A stretch of DNA of 64,000 nucleotides from contig NGZR01000003.1 of the NCBI GenBank assembly GCA_002197995.1, positions 6,200,001 to 6,264,000 on the forward strand, written 5' to 3'. Source of the DNA: Gaeumannomyces sp. JS-464. Lineage: Eukaryota; Ascomycota; Sordariomycetes; Magnaporthales; Magnaporthaceae. Shown piece by piece: positions 37,415 through 50,812 of this stretch (positions are counted from its first letter, which is position 1; each line of letters starts with the position of its first letter). Below the pieces are notes generated by a model. The model was given only the letters and a program-made list of their open reading frames with translations, was not told the origin of the DNA and made no database searches. The translations under genes and the position numbers were made by a program.

Positions 37415-39080
37415 ACTACACAACATACACATAACTACCACGCCCACACATACACACACACACACACGCACGCACGGATAGTGCCCCGATCGTTCTCGAG
37501 GTCCTACTGCGTCCTGCGAAGCCATTGAAGGCACCACCGCCCATCTACTATTACCGGCTCTCGCCGCGGATACCACCCTACTCTACGAAACGAACTCTCA
37601 CCTCAACACGACGTCGACTAAACACATTCTTCTTTTCCTTTGTTGTAACAAGAAAATGGGCATCGCATCGGAGCACAGCATCATCCTCCAAAAAAGTTTC
37701 TGTTTTTCTATTCTCTTCTTTGGGTTGTTAAGATTGGAACGGTTATCCACCAACACCTTTTCTTCTTCTCTTTTTCTTCTTCTTTCCACTCACGAGGCGT
37801 CACTTCTGGGTTGGCTCTCGTGGCCCCTACGCCGGGGCCTGATGAGATTCCTTGCCGTTGTATCATGAGATAAACATTTTGGACGGGGGCTACCAAGTGG
37901 CACCCGTTTGCACCTTTTTTTCTTCCCCGGGCATCAGGATTGGCTTTGTTTTTTTCTGCTTTATTTGTTGGGTCCCGGAGAATGTGCGCATGGAACACCC
38001 GAATGATATCAGCCGCCACACATGTTGGCTTGGGCATGGAATGGGGATTTTTATGGGGAGGTTTTCGGCGTTGGAACCAGGGCAGCCACCAGAGTCTGGT
38101 GGCTGCCTTTGCTGGACTTTGGGGACTCTCGCCACCGAGACTCTCCAATGTCCGCTGAAGGAATTGTTACTTTGTTTGCGGTCGTACAAGGGCATACACC
38201 TTGTGGGCCGGCAGTTGGATATAGATACCTAGATCTGAGAGAGGGAGGTTGCGAAGCACTTGTTTGCTCGCTTGTTTCTGGGCTCGTCTCAGAAGGGGCC
38301 AAAAAAAAAATCAAAAGCACGAAGTTCTCGCCTCCACACGCTTTCCGATTCCACCCCTGCTCCGATTGCGGAAATTGCGATTTTATCACGCCGCGAAGAT
38401 GCCTTGTGCTCGCTGCAATTGAAGCGGCCTGTTCTTGATCACAAGGCACGCAAGGGACGTGCCGAACTACGCTAAAAGGCCCTTCGCGGGCAAGCCGGCA
38501 GGTCTGCTAGTGAAACCCTTGACAGACCTACCTACGAGACCTTTTTCACTTTCACGGCAAGATGGCGGGCGCACGGCACAGCAGACGACACACTTGCGGG
38601 CTGCCATGCCTCAATCAATGCCTGTGCTGTGTGTCTTGTTAGGCGCTTCAGCCGTTGACAAAAAAAAAAAATCACAAATCACCCCTTGTCAACCACCCCG
38701 AAGCTAGCGCGGTACCTAGTGCGCAGAGCCTGGATCGGTCATTTATTACGGCGATGTGCGTGCGCGCGGCTACGGGCTTTTCGGCGAGCGATCACAATGG
38801 AAAGGGAGGGTGGTCTAGGTTGCTTTTTTTTTTTTTCTTCTTCTATTTCTTTTTTTGCTTCGCGGGGCCTACCTAGGCAAACCTTCCCAACCTGCCCAAA
38901 CTGGCACAATCCTTACGTTAAGCTTCAGCTTGTTGCTTGCTGCTTGCTGCTGTGCTGCTTTTTTCGGCTGCACTGGGGTGGTCCCTACATACAAGGAGGC
39001 ACAGCACATGTCTATTGGGGGGAGGCGGGAAATGCAACTTTGCGCGGCAAGCGTGAAGGTGCGTGATGAAACGTCTCTGC

Positions 39081-39098
39081 TTCTCTCTCTCTCTCTCT

Positions 39099-39147
<49 letters not shown>
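39081..39147. repeat. (CT)n microsatellite, about 67 nt
   Basis: Near-perfect CT dinucleotide repeat with three small interruptions in its first half, in the gene-free region downstream of the Ecl1-family gene. Confidence 0.9.
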
Positions 39148-39149
<2 letters not shown>

Positions 39150-39605
39150 GCCTCCAATTCGTCTCTGCCAAGTAAACGTACGTCCACTTCATCCTCCGTC
39201 TCCCTCGGCTAGGGGAAAAAATCTCAACCCAAAAGCTGCCCCCTCCTCTACCTGAAGCAACGTGTTTGCGCGGATTTGGAACGGCCCTCACATTTTGTGC
39301 CACGGGTTCGGCTGCGCTAGGTTCATCCTTCCTGGCCGACATAAGGCAATCGCCGCAAGCAAATCACAACAGGCCATTGCGTGCTTTTTTTTTTTTTTCT
39401 GCTTTGCGTAGCACGCACCACCAAATAGAATGGGAAGAAAACATAACAGGGAGGTCGGGCGAGGTGCGCCCGAGGTGGAGATCCCTCGCACCCCGGAACC
39501 TTCCATTCTTCCTTCCCCCCAACCCGCTAGCTAGGGGATCCATCCCCATCTTCAATAGGAGAGAGCTGCCGGCGGCGGCGGCGGCGGCGCGGGAGCGTGC
39601 GCTGG

Positions 39606-39606
<1 letters not shown>

Positions 39607-39638
<32 letters not shown>
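39607..39638. repeat. Poly-T run, 32 nt
   Basis: The longest T run of the window, preceded by a short (GGC)n stretch at 39570-39588. Confidence 0.9.
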
Positions 39639-42600
39639 CGTAGTCTTGGGGCCTAACCAAGCGTCCACTGCATCTTGCTCTCCCGGGACCGGGCTGCTCT
39701 CTCTCTCCTCATGTGCCCAGGGAGGCATGTTGGTGTTACCCCTTCCGTCCAGTAGCGCCAAAGCACGACAAGCAACCCTCTAGAAAAAAAAAACAGCGCG
39801 GCCAGGGGAGTCTAGCGCTTGTTGGTCTGTGGTCTCTTGCTTCCTATTTGGTGTCCCGCATATACTATCGGGCAGAAAGAGGCCAGTGCAACTCCCTCCC
39901 ATGGGCTGAGAGAGACGTGGGATGTCCAGCGCACACTTTTACTACCCGCGCTAAGCTCTCGCTGGAGGGACTACCTAGGTTGGTCGATTTTTGCCTGCTT
40001 CCCTTTTGTGCCGGCGACGGCGCCTCTGCTTTCCTTTGCAAATGGCAACATAGCCCGAGCCGGCAAGTGCGGGGGGTCTGGTGGTGCCGGGCTCCTCTCT
40101 CCAGGATACCTGTGCACAAACACATGCCTTGGGCACAAAAAACCTTCTTTACCTATGAATATTGTGCATATAGTGGATACCAAACTTACACAACCGTATT
40201 ATTCTGGGTGGATAATGGCCTGGCCATGGCATGTTTGCCCTTACGTCTTGTTGCATAAAAACAAAAACAGGACCGACGGCCGGTCGAGGGTGGGTGGATG
40301 AGCGCAGCAGCAGTGAAGAAACCGGTCCACGGCAGGTTGCGTGTGCTGCTTAACCACTCATGCTAAGGCCGCCACTAGGCTGTGCTCTCGACGCCCTATT
40401 CGCTGGTTTTCTTGCACTTTCACATCACTCCTGTGTGGCTCGGCACTGACGGGTGAGGAAGGTGGTGTTGTGGCAAGAGAAGGCAAAAGGGACGGAAAAA
40501 AAAAAAAAAAAGCCAAGGGACGGACGGCCCCCAAGGCAAGAGGCGTTCGCTCCCAGATTGCCGCGAGTGCTACGCTGTGGGATATGGCCGAGTTTGACAA
40601 AGCTGGGGCTTCAGCCAAGTTTCAAGGTACATGTAGATTTGCGGCCTTTGCCTTTGTCGAGATAATACTGCCTATGTAACTTGCCCTTTTTGGTAGCGGT
40701 CCACGTTTCAGCGACCTTCTTCTCTGCCAGACCTCCAATCTATCCGCGTCCAGGTCACGTGCATATTACGGATGGGATAGAGACGGAGGGCCCCGAAGCG
40801 TGAGAGGAGGCTATTACGGACGATCATTGACGACAGAATGAGCCCATATCCGGCGGGTGGAGGGTTTCCCATCCTTTTTTCCCCTGTGGCCCTGTCCCCA
40901 AGGTTCAGTTTCCCATCCCCCAAAAGCTTCCGTTCTCCGTGTGGAGAAGACAGGGAGCACCGTTGTCTGCAAGGGACAGTGTATCTCGTTTTTGTTCTGC
41001 TGATTTTTGTTTGTTTTTTTTGGACTCTTTTTTGCTTTTCTTTTCTGCTCGCGCCAAGCTCCGTCTGCGTCACGTCAGGCAAGTTCCTGGGAACGGAGGG
41101 CTGTGTCCGCGCCGGACCGGGGACTCTGGAATGGAGGAGATTCCCTGGAGCAGCGAAAGAAAACAAACAAACAAACAGACAAGGGTCAGCACTGCCTTTG
41201 GGACGGTGCGCGGGCGCGACGGCCTCGGTGCCGAGGTGAGGAGAAAAAAAAACAGACAATCTCAATGCCGGCAGTGCAAAAAAAAAAAAAGCGCTGCTGG
41301 ATGATGCCCTTGGGCAGAGGTTCCCAGACGACCGTTTCAAAGCGGTCCACGGTGATGCCTGCACCGCAGGCCAACCGGGAGCCGGCTTCACCCAGTTTGC
41401 CAAGCTCTCCTCCTCACCTTCTTACCCTCCATGGCATTTCTTACATCCTCTTGGCCGTCATGCCATTTCTTTTGTTTTTTGCCTAGGAACTCTTTTTCAA
41501 CGAATAGCACCGTCTTGTGCACTTGTTTGGACCTCGTTCTGCTGTATAGCCCCTAATAAAACTGCATCTCCACTAGACCCAGCGGCAGGATCCTATCGGC
41601 GTCTCAAGTACATACATACCCCTCCAGCGCCGTCGGGATCGAGGTAACGACGTCTGCCGAGCTCGGCAGGGTGCCCGAATCCGAAATCAAAGAAGATGAG
41701 GAAAATAAAACAAAAAAAGGGTGAAGCAAGCAAAACCCATGGATTCCGATCCAGCTCTGCACGCGGGCACCTGGTACCTTGCTTCGTCTGATGCCGAGCT
41801 GGGGGGGACTGGTGCAGCAGGGCCTTGGCGGTTGGTTGCTTTCGCGTGCAGACGAATGATGACTGTGATGCAAGGGGTCGGTCGCAAATATCATCCTTCT
41901 TTTCCTGCCTGGCTGCCTTACTGGCCTGACTGGCCTTGTTGCCTTGGTGCCTTGTGACTGACTGGGGATGGTTGTTCCCTGCATGAGGAGCTGGAGGCAG
42001 AGTTTGTTTCTCGGTGGACAATAAGCAGCACAGCCCGTCAGCCCGCAGCCTGCCCAAAGCAGGGTATAAGAAAATGAGGGGACGAGAAACATGCTGCTGC
42101 GTTTGTGCACTTGTTGCTTGGCCCGAACGCGGCACGGTAAATTATTTGTCTTTGGAATTACGTATTCACGAGGCAGGTCAGCGGCGGGAGACATGCAAGG
42201 CTCTCGATTTCCTTCCCAGAACTGCACCTCGAATGTGTGCATGTCGTCCTTGGCCGAAACGAATGCGATAGGTCCGGAGGTCGGACACCGAGGCCTCCTT
42301 TCGTGATATTGGAGGTGACAGACACGTCTGGGCAACGGAAATTTTTCACCCATCTCCCAGCAGCCACAGCAAAGTTTCGGCGACCCTGCATCACGTCTGC
42401 CTGGCCGTTGTTTCCTTCCCATGCCGTCTGTTCGAGAAAGTTAAGGGAGGATCAGACCCGAGTATCACACCAGAGCACGGCGCAGAGGCTGCATCGTCCG
42501 TTGCTCCAGGCCAGTCAGTCAGTCATACGCGACCCATCGTCCCAGAATATGGTGCGACCAGGAATCAAAATTTCAGTCTTTCTCCCCCTGACGAGGCCCA

Positions 42601-44062
42601 GCATTACGACATTAAGAAAAACCAGCACACACGGCCGCAAAGTGCAGAAGGCGGTGGATGGTTCCAGGCCAGGGGAAGTGAAGAAAAAAACCAAGCACAG
42701 CAAGGGCCTCCATCTCCACAGGGACAGCTCAACAGCGCATAAAGGCTGAAACTGATGAACACATCACTCAGCCGTGCCCACTGTGCCCACAAGGCTCCAC
42801 CGGCTGGTGCTGCTGCCCGGCTTAACAGACGCTAACACGCTTCTATGGGGCTTCTGGCGGAAAGATGTTTGCCCTGAATCAGCCCGGCAATCTCCCGAGG
42901 AGAGGGGGCTGACACTGCAACTCTGCGCCTGCGGGAGAGCTATACCCGTCAAGGTTTAGCTCGCAAAACCGCACGAGGATGAGGCCATTGTCGTGGGTTG
43001 GGGCGGGTCCGCTCCCGCCCGTTTGTTGCTGCCAAGGACGGAAGGGAGGGGCAGAACACAGGGCAGGAAAAAAGAAGTGTGCAGCGGCGACCCAGGTTTG
43101 ACAGAATCTCGTTCTTCGACCCCCAACACAACATGCCATTTTCATTTGGCACTGCACACGGCAATTGGGAAAATATGGAGCCTCGAGAATGAAACATTTC
43201 CTTCGGTTCCCGCTCCGGCGCGGAATGCCGCGTCCAAACTTTTGATCTGGCGTCCATCATTCGATTTTCCTGCCCGGCACTGGCCACTTGGTCACATATT
43301 CGCCCACCGGCCCCCGGTCACCCACCCTTTTTCCTTGTCCTCCTACTGCCGCCTCCCGCTTCCTTTCACTTCCCTCCCGCCGCTCGGTCTCGAGCGGATC
43401 GGCGCCGGGGGGGTTTGATGGCCCAGCAGCGGCAGCAGCAGCAGCAGCAGCCATCCGACACAGAAGCACTCCCGCCCGTTCCCGTTCCACCCTCCTCACG
43501 CCCCCAAGTGGTGCCTTTGTGTCAGTCCTGGGGCCGCGGCCGGCGGCTGCCTGCATCCGCCGCCGCCGCCATCGCTCACTGTCTTGCCGGCCCAGAAGGC
43601 TGGCCGGCTGACGGGCTTGCTTGGCTTTTGCTGGCTCCCGAGCGCAGGGCTTACCCGCCTGGTTGGTGGTAACAGCGCTTGCTTCCTTCCGATTTATTGA
43701 TTTTTTTTTTCTCTATCGCTTTCCGCTCCTGGTTTTCTGCAAAAGGGAGTGTTTCTTCCACATATGGTACTGGCCTGCCCTCCTGGGTGCCATAAAACAG
43801 CCCGTGTGTTCCCGAGCCGGAGTGCGGCGGCTGGCACTCTGGATTTCCAACGGCAGCGGGGGACATGTGTTGCTGCTCGCGGAAGACGGAAGCCGTCGGG
43901 CTCGCCCACTTGCTGCTCCACACCCCGGACGCTTCCAACCCCATCGCCCCGGCAGTTGCGCGCCTGCAGTAGCCTCCATGGATCTGCCACCCTATGGTGG
44001 GGTTCCTGATCTCCCTCAAAAGGTTCGCCCGGCCACTGTCACAGTGTGCCGTGTGGTGCCTG

Positions 44063-44063
<1 letters not shown>

Positions 44064-44092
<29 letters not shown>
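44064..44092. repeat. Poly-G run, 29 nt
   Basis: The longest G run of the window, in otherwise unique sequence; potentially G-quadruplex forming and of uncertain true length. Confidence 0.85.
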
Positions 44093-44094
<2 letters not shown>

Positions 44095-47000
44095 ACTAGG
44101 CAGCGTTACAACGCGCCAGCCAAGTGGTTGGACGTTAATCTGCCATCATATGCGTGATACTCGATAATTTTCTCAATGCCACCTTCAGGACCATGGTTGG
44201 TCGGGGTGGCCAATGTGAAGGGAATGAGGTGGCAGGCATTGGCGATCTTGCCGAGCAGGCGCCCGACGCCGTTGGAGGGGTGGGCATTCGGGACTGGTTG
44301 GCTACGTCCTTGCTGTTTCTGGCAAATAAGCGCTGGCGCTCAACCACGAACAAGTCTGCCGCGCGGGCTTTGTCGAGATACCCGAGAGCGGTTCGCGTAC
44401 CGCCGAGCTAGCAAGGGTCGGATATTTTGTGTGAGTGACCCGCCATGGACGAGGATGTGGTTGATGAGATTTGAGGCATGCATTGATTGCGTGTCGCCTC
44501 TCGCTTCCTTTCTCCCTTTGCACCACCGACCGAACCTTGTGGCGTGCCTCTCGCACAAGTCTCGAGGCGATGACGGCCTGATGTTTCGATACTCGCCTCG
44601 GCGGGCTTTCCCAGCACCATCCGCCATCGGGGTGAGGCTTGCAAGACGCCGCACAGAGCTGAGACTGGGCTTGCTGGCTGCGATCTTGGTGCCACGCGAT
44701 CTAGCACTCCCTCCGGCCGACACGCCTCGACCAAACTATCCTTACTGCGCACAAGTCTTCTACCTGGGGTTGATCAGCAGAAAAACTCTGTTGTCGGCTG
44801 GCACACGAGCGTCAGCCGGGCCAAGGAAATGTCATTCGAGTTTCCGTCAACCTTGGCCGGTTCATCCAATGGTAAACGCGTCAGGAGGCTCGGCCTATCA
44901 GGCTTGGGGAACAAGGGGGCAGGCAGGGCGAACCGGAGGGAGAAGGGCCCGGTGGCTTGCCATCATCGATTAGCCTGACGGATAATCACGTCTACGTGTC
45001 ACCACATTCCTGGCGAGGCGTTCGAGAACCGGACCCCTGTTATTTAGGGCCCCGGCAAGGCGGCAGGGCCTGAGGCGACTGCCGAGGAAACCTTGTTGGT
45101 CCTGCCGGCATTCCCTATTGGCTGGGCGAAAGTAGGTTAGGTTAGCCTCTGTCTGCAATGTAAGAGGCTGACTTGCAAAAAACGCCTCATAAAATCCCGC
45201 GAGGGACAAGGCTTGGGCGCGGTGGAAGGAATTTTTTCCCAGCGCCTCTAAAACAAGGGCGCGGACTCGCGCAACCTAAGTGGTCGGGAGCTGAAGCCCT
45301 GAGGACAAATCAGGCAGCCCAATCGAGCACCGGTGGCCGCCCCGCTGCTCTGCCCTTTTTGGCTGCGCTGAAGGGGCAAGCCTGCATGGCCGTGTTTGTG
45401 GCTGCGTCGGGCCAGAACCTCACAAGGGGCGTCTGCCTTTTCCCACTGGCCAGCTGTGTTCCTCCTCCCTGATTACCTAACGACAGGCCGTCAGGTCCCA
45501 CGAAGGGCGGTCCGTGTCGATGGGCCGTGTGCATAGCACAGGTCGCGTACATATGTACAGTATGTACGTGCGTTACGTGCCCCCCGGAGAGAAGGAACGG
45601 AAGCCGGGAGCAGTAGTCCGCATTGACGAGGTGGATCCACATGCCCGAAAGGAGAGACGGCGCGGTCGCGCCAGCCTGACGTCGTGGCCGGGCGCTTGGC
45701 CAGACTACGCCCGATGGCGGGTCCCTCCGTAAGACAGCTTGGCCACCTGGTCCGTTCCGATTCGACAGAAAACACTCGGGCTCTTGTATAGGCGGAACCA
45801 GCTGAAGGACCTGGCTCGGGCCTACTCTCATTCTCGCGTCCTTCCTCGGCCCCCCTAAATTTCTTCTCTAGCCGAGAACCGCTCATTGTGCACTGCATTG
45901 AATAATGATTACGAAAGGCGTAACTGCTAGTGCAAAGCACCACAACATTGTCTGTGTTTTGGCGTGGCTGCGCAGATCGTAGCTTCCTTCGGATACCACT
46001 TGTGCAACTATCAGATGCGTATGACCGCCACACATACGAAGGGAGAGACATGCGCACCCTTGCCCCAGGACGTCAGGTTTTCGCGTTCGCCAGCATCGTT
46101 TTGTGGCGCTCCTGCAATTCGTTCCGCCGGCCCGATTGCTTGGCCAGACGAGACCGGCTCGGTTCCGCCCTTTTTTGGAAGCATACATGGAGCAAGATTG
46201 ACGAACCATGACGAGAGAGAAAAGCAAGAAACCAAGCACCTAAGCAAGCCACTTTCACATCCTGGAACATTGTCTAATCGCCAATCTTTGGTTCACTTGT
46301 TTCCCCCGTGGGATGACGGCTCGCTCTCGCCCATGGACCCAAGCAAGAGCTCTGGAACCATCGCGAGAGACGGACGGCACTGGCAGCTCTGCCCACAAGG
46401 CTCCACGCCAACTACCGCCTGCTGGGTCCGGGATAGATTGATGTCAGTCAGTGACATGGAGTGGGTGACTCACGAACCAGCGGAAGCCAATCCGGTGGGC
46501 ATGAAACAAGTCGATTTTTAATTTTTTTTTTTTTTTTATGTGTCTGGTCCTTTTTTGTTATTTTTGATTTTTATTTTCGCCTTTACATGCCAAATATTGC
46601 CCCAGCCCTGTCTGGTTCCACACTCCCGGCTGGGTTCCCCTTTGTTTGGTAGCGGGTCCTTTTCCGACTTCGGCTGTGGAGCCAGGGGCCCAAGTCCAAG
46701 TTTCTGGAAGTGTCAAAAGCTTGCAAGATCATGTTTTTCTCTATTTGGGAATGGTCAAAGAATAGAAAAACCTTATAATTATTTCCCTCCGATGGAGATG
46801 AGATGAGATGAGAACAGGAGGAGGAAAAAGAAAAAAAATGCCGAGTGTGGCGATTGAAATCTTGCATTCTGGGATAATGGCACGATGGGTAAGGCGGCTG
46901 TAGCTCCAAAAACGAGACCACTCACCACCCTAAGGGTCCTCCTGCATGCCAGGGGAGAGAGAAAAAAAATCATCGAGAATCGTTTTTCTCTGATACGCCC

Positions 47001-48655
47001 GGTCGAGGTTGGCATGTTGCCTCGTCAATGCCGACCCTGCCCAATAGCAGACCGTGAGAAACAGTGAGGCAGCCAGCCAGCAGGAAGGGCACACAGACAC
47101 ATTTCGCACGGCGCGCCGAAACACAGAAGCACAGAGCACACACCGCACGACCGACGACGTTCCAGAACAGAACCAGAACCAGACCCAGCGCGTGGGCTCC
47201 TCCTCCTCCTCGAACTCCGCAACTGTCCATCCAAGTGGGCTCCATGGCCCTCATGGGCAGCACCGCCGGATGAAAGGGCAAGAGGGGCCGTGGGCAAGGG
47301 GGGAGGGGCGGTTTGGGAGCCAGTAGGAACCGAGCCCGAGGGCGGGCGGTAAAGGGAGGGGGGACGACAGCAAGAGAGAGGGGACCTCGTGGGGAAAGGG
47401 AGAAGGGAAAAGAGAGGGTCCTATCGTTCGTTGTGGTTTTCTTCGGGTCGAGTGGTGCTGTTTGAGTCGTCGGTCGAGATCCACATCGTGGGACTTTCCA
47501 AAGAGGGAAAAAAGTAATTCACGGAGAAAAAATAGAGAAAAACTATATTATTTCTGCGCTGGCGAAAAAAAAAAAAAATGGAGATGAATTAAATATTGCG
47601 AAAATAAAAAATAAAAAAATTATCGTCAACTCTGGGAAAGTGGATAGAGGGGTGCGCGTAAAAGACATCGAAGGCGATGGAGTCGCTGGCCAGCTACTCC
47701 CCTAGCTCTCTCTGCCTTGGACCCATTGGCTCCACGATAGCTGGGGAATAGCAGCAGCAGCATAGAGTTGTGCTGCATAGTGTGCGTATGCACTGGCTGG
47801 ATGAGCGACATGCCAAGGGGCACAGCGAAGGCATTGGGGATCAGCAAGACTGGGAAGGGCTCAATAGGTAGGCAGGCAAGCGGAATGACGTGGTCAGGCT
47901 GAAGTTTTCATGCAGCGAGAGAGTTGGCAATGGCCCATAGACGATCCCGCGAGATAGGCGGGCAGCTTTGTTGGGCACGCCGGCTGCTGCTGTTCACGAA
48001 GGAGATTCGATCGATCGAGCCCGGGAGGCAGGACACATTCGGCCTCTCCTTATGGACCGGGGAGTCCATTCAGGCATCCGTGAGTTGACAAGGTGGGATG
48101 GTTACTTCATGGAATCAAACGTCTTCTACCTCTGTTCTCATGTCCAAGGTCTAGCATAGGCAGATGGCTCAAGGTGTCGTCGTGGCACTCCCGTGTCTCG
48201 ACATCTCCATTCCAGACTTCCCTGAACGTAAAACGGCAACACGAGTATGCTTTCACCAAGAGGCAAGCAGACAATTGAGGAGACCAAGGCAGGTATGTTC
48301 GTAACAAGGGCACATACAGTAACGTCGAGCCGCTAACATGGCCAACATAGCTTCCAGTCCTGTCTGAAATACTAGCAGCACATCGGCACAGTAGCTGACC
48401 CAATCCTCCCTTCTCTCTATGTTTTGTCTAACACGAGTCGCCAGGAAACATCGAAATAGACCAAACAGAAATAATCTCCGCCATAAACCATAAAACGCCA
48501 ATACTAATGCCATGCCATGTTTGATAATCCCAGCAACTCCGACCTCCTTCCATCCTGGCTAAACACCCTTCCCATCGTACCGGAAAGCCACGCTTCTCAT
48601 ACCCCATGCTTTTTTACATCTCTCTTCTAACACGGACACAACACCACGAGCCCCC

Positions 48656-49825
<1,170 letters not shown>

Positions 49826-50812
49826 TGTCGACAACGCGGGGATGGTGGAGCCTCGAGGTGGTCTGGGCTTGCGATGCGAACCGGCCGGCGGTGTGTGCGG
49901 TCGAGAGGGGTTTGGCGAGGAGGAAATCACGACGGCAAGGGCAACAATCAGAAGGACGGCAGGGTTGTCCGAGGACTCTTTTTAAAAAGGTGCGGCTGGA
50001 GAAAAGGGACAGGCGGGAAGGAGCGGGCTGGAGCTTGGTGGCAAAGTTCGGTCTGTCCTCAATTGCATGAGGAAGGACCCTGGGAAACGTTCGGGGGCTC
50101 GGCTTGGAGTGGTGGGGCAGGTTCGGGATCAGAGGGGAGGCCGATTGACCGCTGCGGGCGGCGAATGGATTCGGGCTGTCCGTTTTGTATTTGATTTTGC
50201 TTCTGGGACCGTCCTTTTGAGAATTTGCATTCAATGGGTGAGATGCGGCTGTACACCGTCGGATGGGACACACACGAGGCACATGAGGCGTCTGCCGTGA
50301 GAATTAAAATACTTTCCTTGATCCCCCAAGCCGCTCTTGCCGACCTGGCTGAAGAAAGAAAAAAAAGTTCTCTTGTCAGCCCTCCGCCCGAGGTCCACGG
50401 CGGACCTGCCTCCAGCCAAGAAAATCCTGGTCGGGCGGGCCGTCTGGGGGTCTCCGCGGGGGTTCCATTGTCCAATCGGAGCCGCAGGGTTTCGAATACG
50501 ACAAAAAGAACCTCCGACTCCGACCAGCGAAAGGGCTAAGCGACCGGGAAAAAGGACGAGATAACATACCGAGCAACAATCACTCCGCTCCAAGCCTCTC
50601 TCGCTCGGAAGCCAGGGGCCGCTGCAATAAAATAACTTGCTCGGATATCTTGGTTCAATCCAGTGGTGTTTTCCAAGCTTGTGATCTAATTCGAGGGTAA
50701 AAAAAAGAGGTAGGTCGTCGGTACTTTGCACCAGTATTTATTTATTTTACATGTTCGTACACAGGTACCTGAGTAGACAGTCGTAGACAGTCGTCCGCTT
50801 GGTTCAAGCACA
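49826..50812. other. Intergenic region between the PPR gene and HEM2
   Basis: Promoter side of HEM2 and 3' flank of the PPR gene, both transcribed leftwards. It contains a 10-bp perfect tandem duplication gtagacagtc at 50773-50792, close to the PPR stop. No gene was recognised. Confidence 0.5.

Larger units (their letters stand above)
37415..48655. other. 11.2-kb gene-free region downstream of the Ecl1-family gene
   Basis: No supported gene on either strand. It contains a CT microsatellite (39081-39147), a 32-nt T run (39607-39638), a 29-nt G run (44064-44092), several A or T runs of 11-16 nt, an ACA repeat just after the Ecl1-family stop (37449-37472), and a perfect 12-bp palindrome gtacatatgtac (45548-45559). 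Open frames of up to 265 codons near 44.2-45.0 kb and 272 codons near 41.6-42.4 kb show no domain and no family resemblance. Confidence 0.6.

Noticed and set aside
36462..37481. A 339-codon frame overlapping the Ecl1-family gene
   Set aside because: It is Pro/Ser/Thr/His-rich shadow translation of a C-rich leader and of the real gene in another frame.
39081..39147. CT repeat as a possible CRISPR-like array
   Set aside because: It is a simple dinucleotide microsatellite with no spacers.
20556..41487. Recurrent CCTAGG and TACCT motifs (for example 20556, 24151, 26667, 32776, 33539, 34837, 38872, 39974, 41482)
   Set aside because: Nine CCTAGG sites in about 30 kb is close to what chance gives for this base composition, so no enrichment can be claimed.
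45548..45559. Palindrome gtacatatgtac as a possible operator
   Set aside because: A single 12-bp palindrome far from any gene has no support as a binding site.
18555..48655. Many open frames of 100-345 codons in the gene-free region, such as those near 25 kb, 29 kb, 30 kb, 35.5 kb and 44.5 kb
   Set aside because: They overlap each other in several frames, are made largely of Phe, Lys, Gly, Pro or Arg runs from homopolymers, start at arbitrary places and show no domain.
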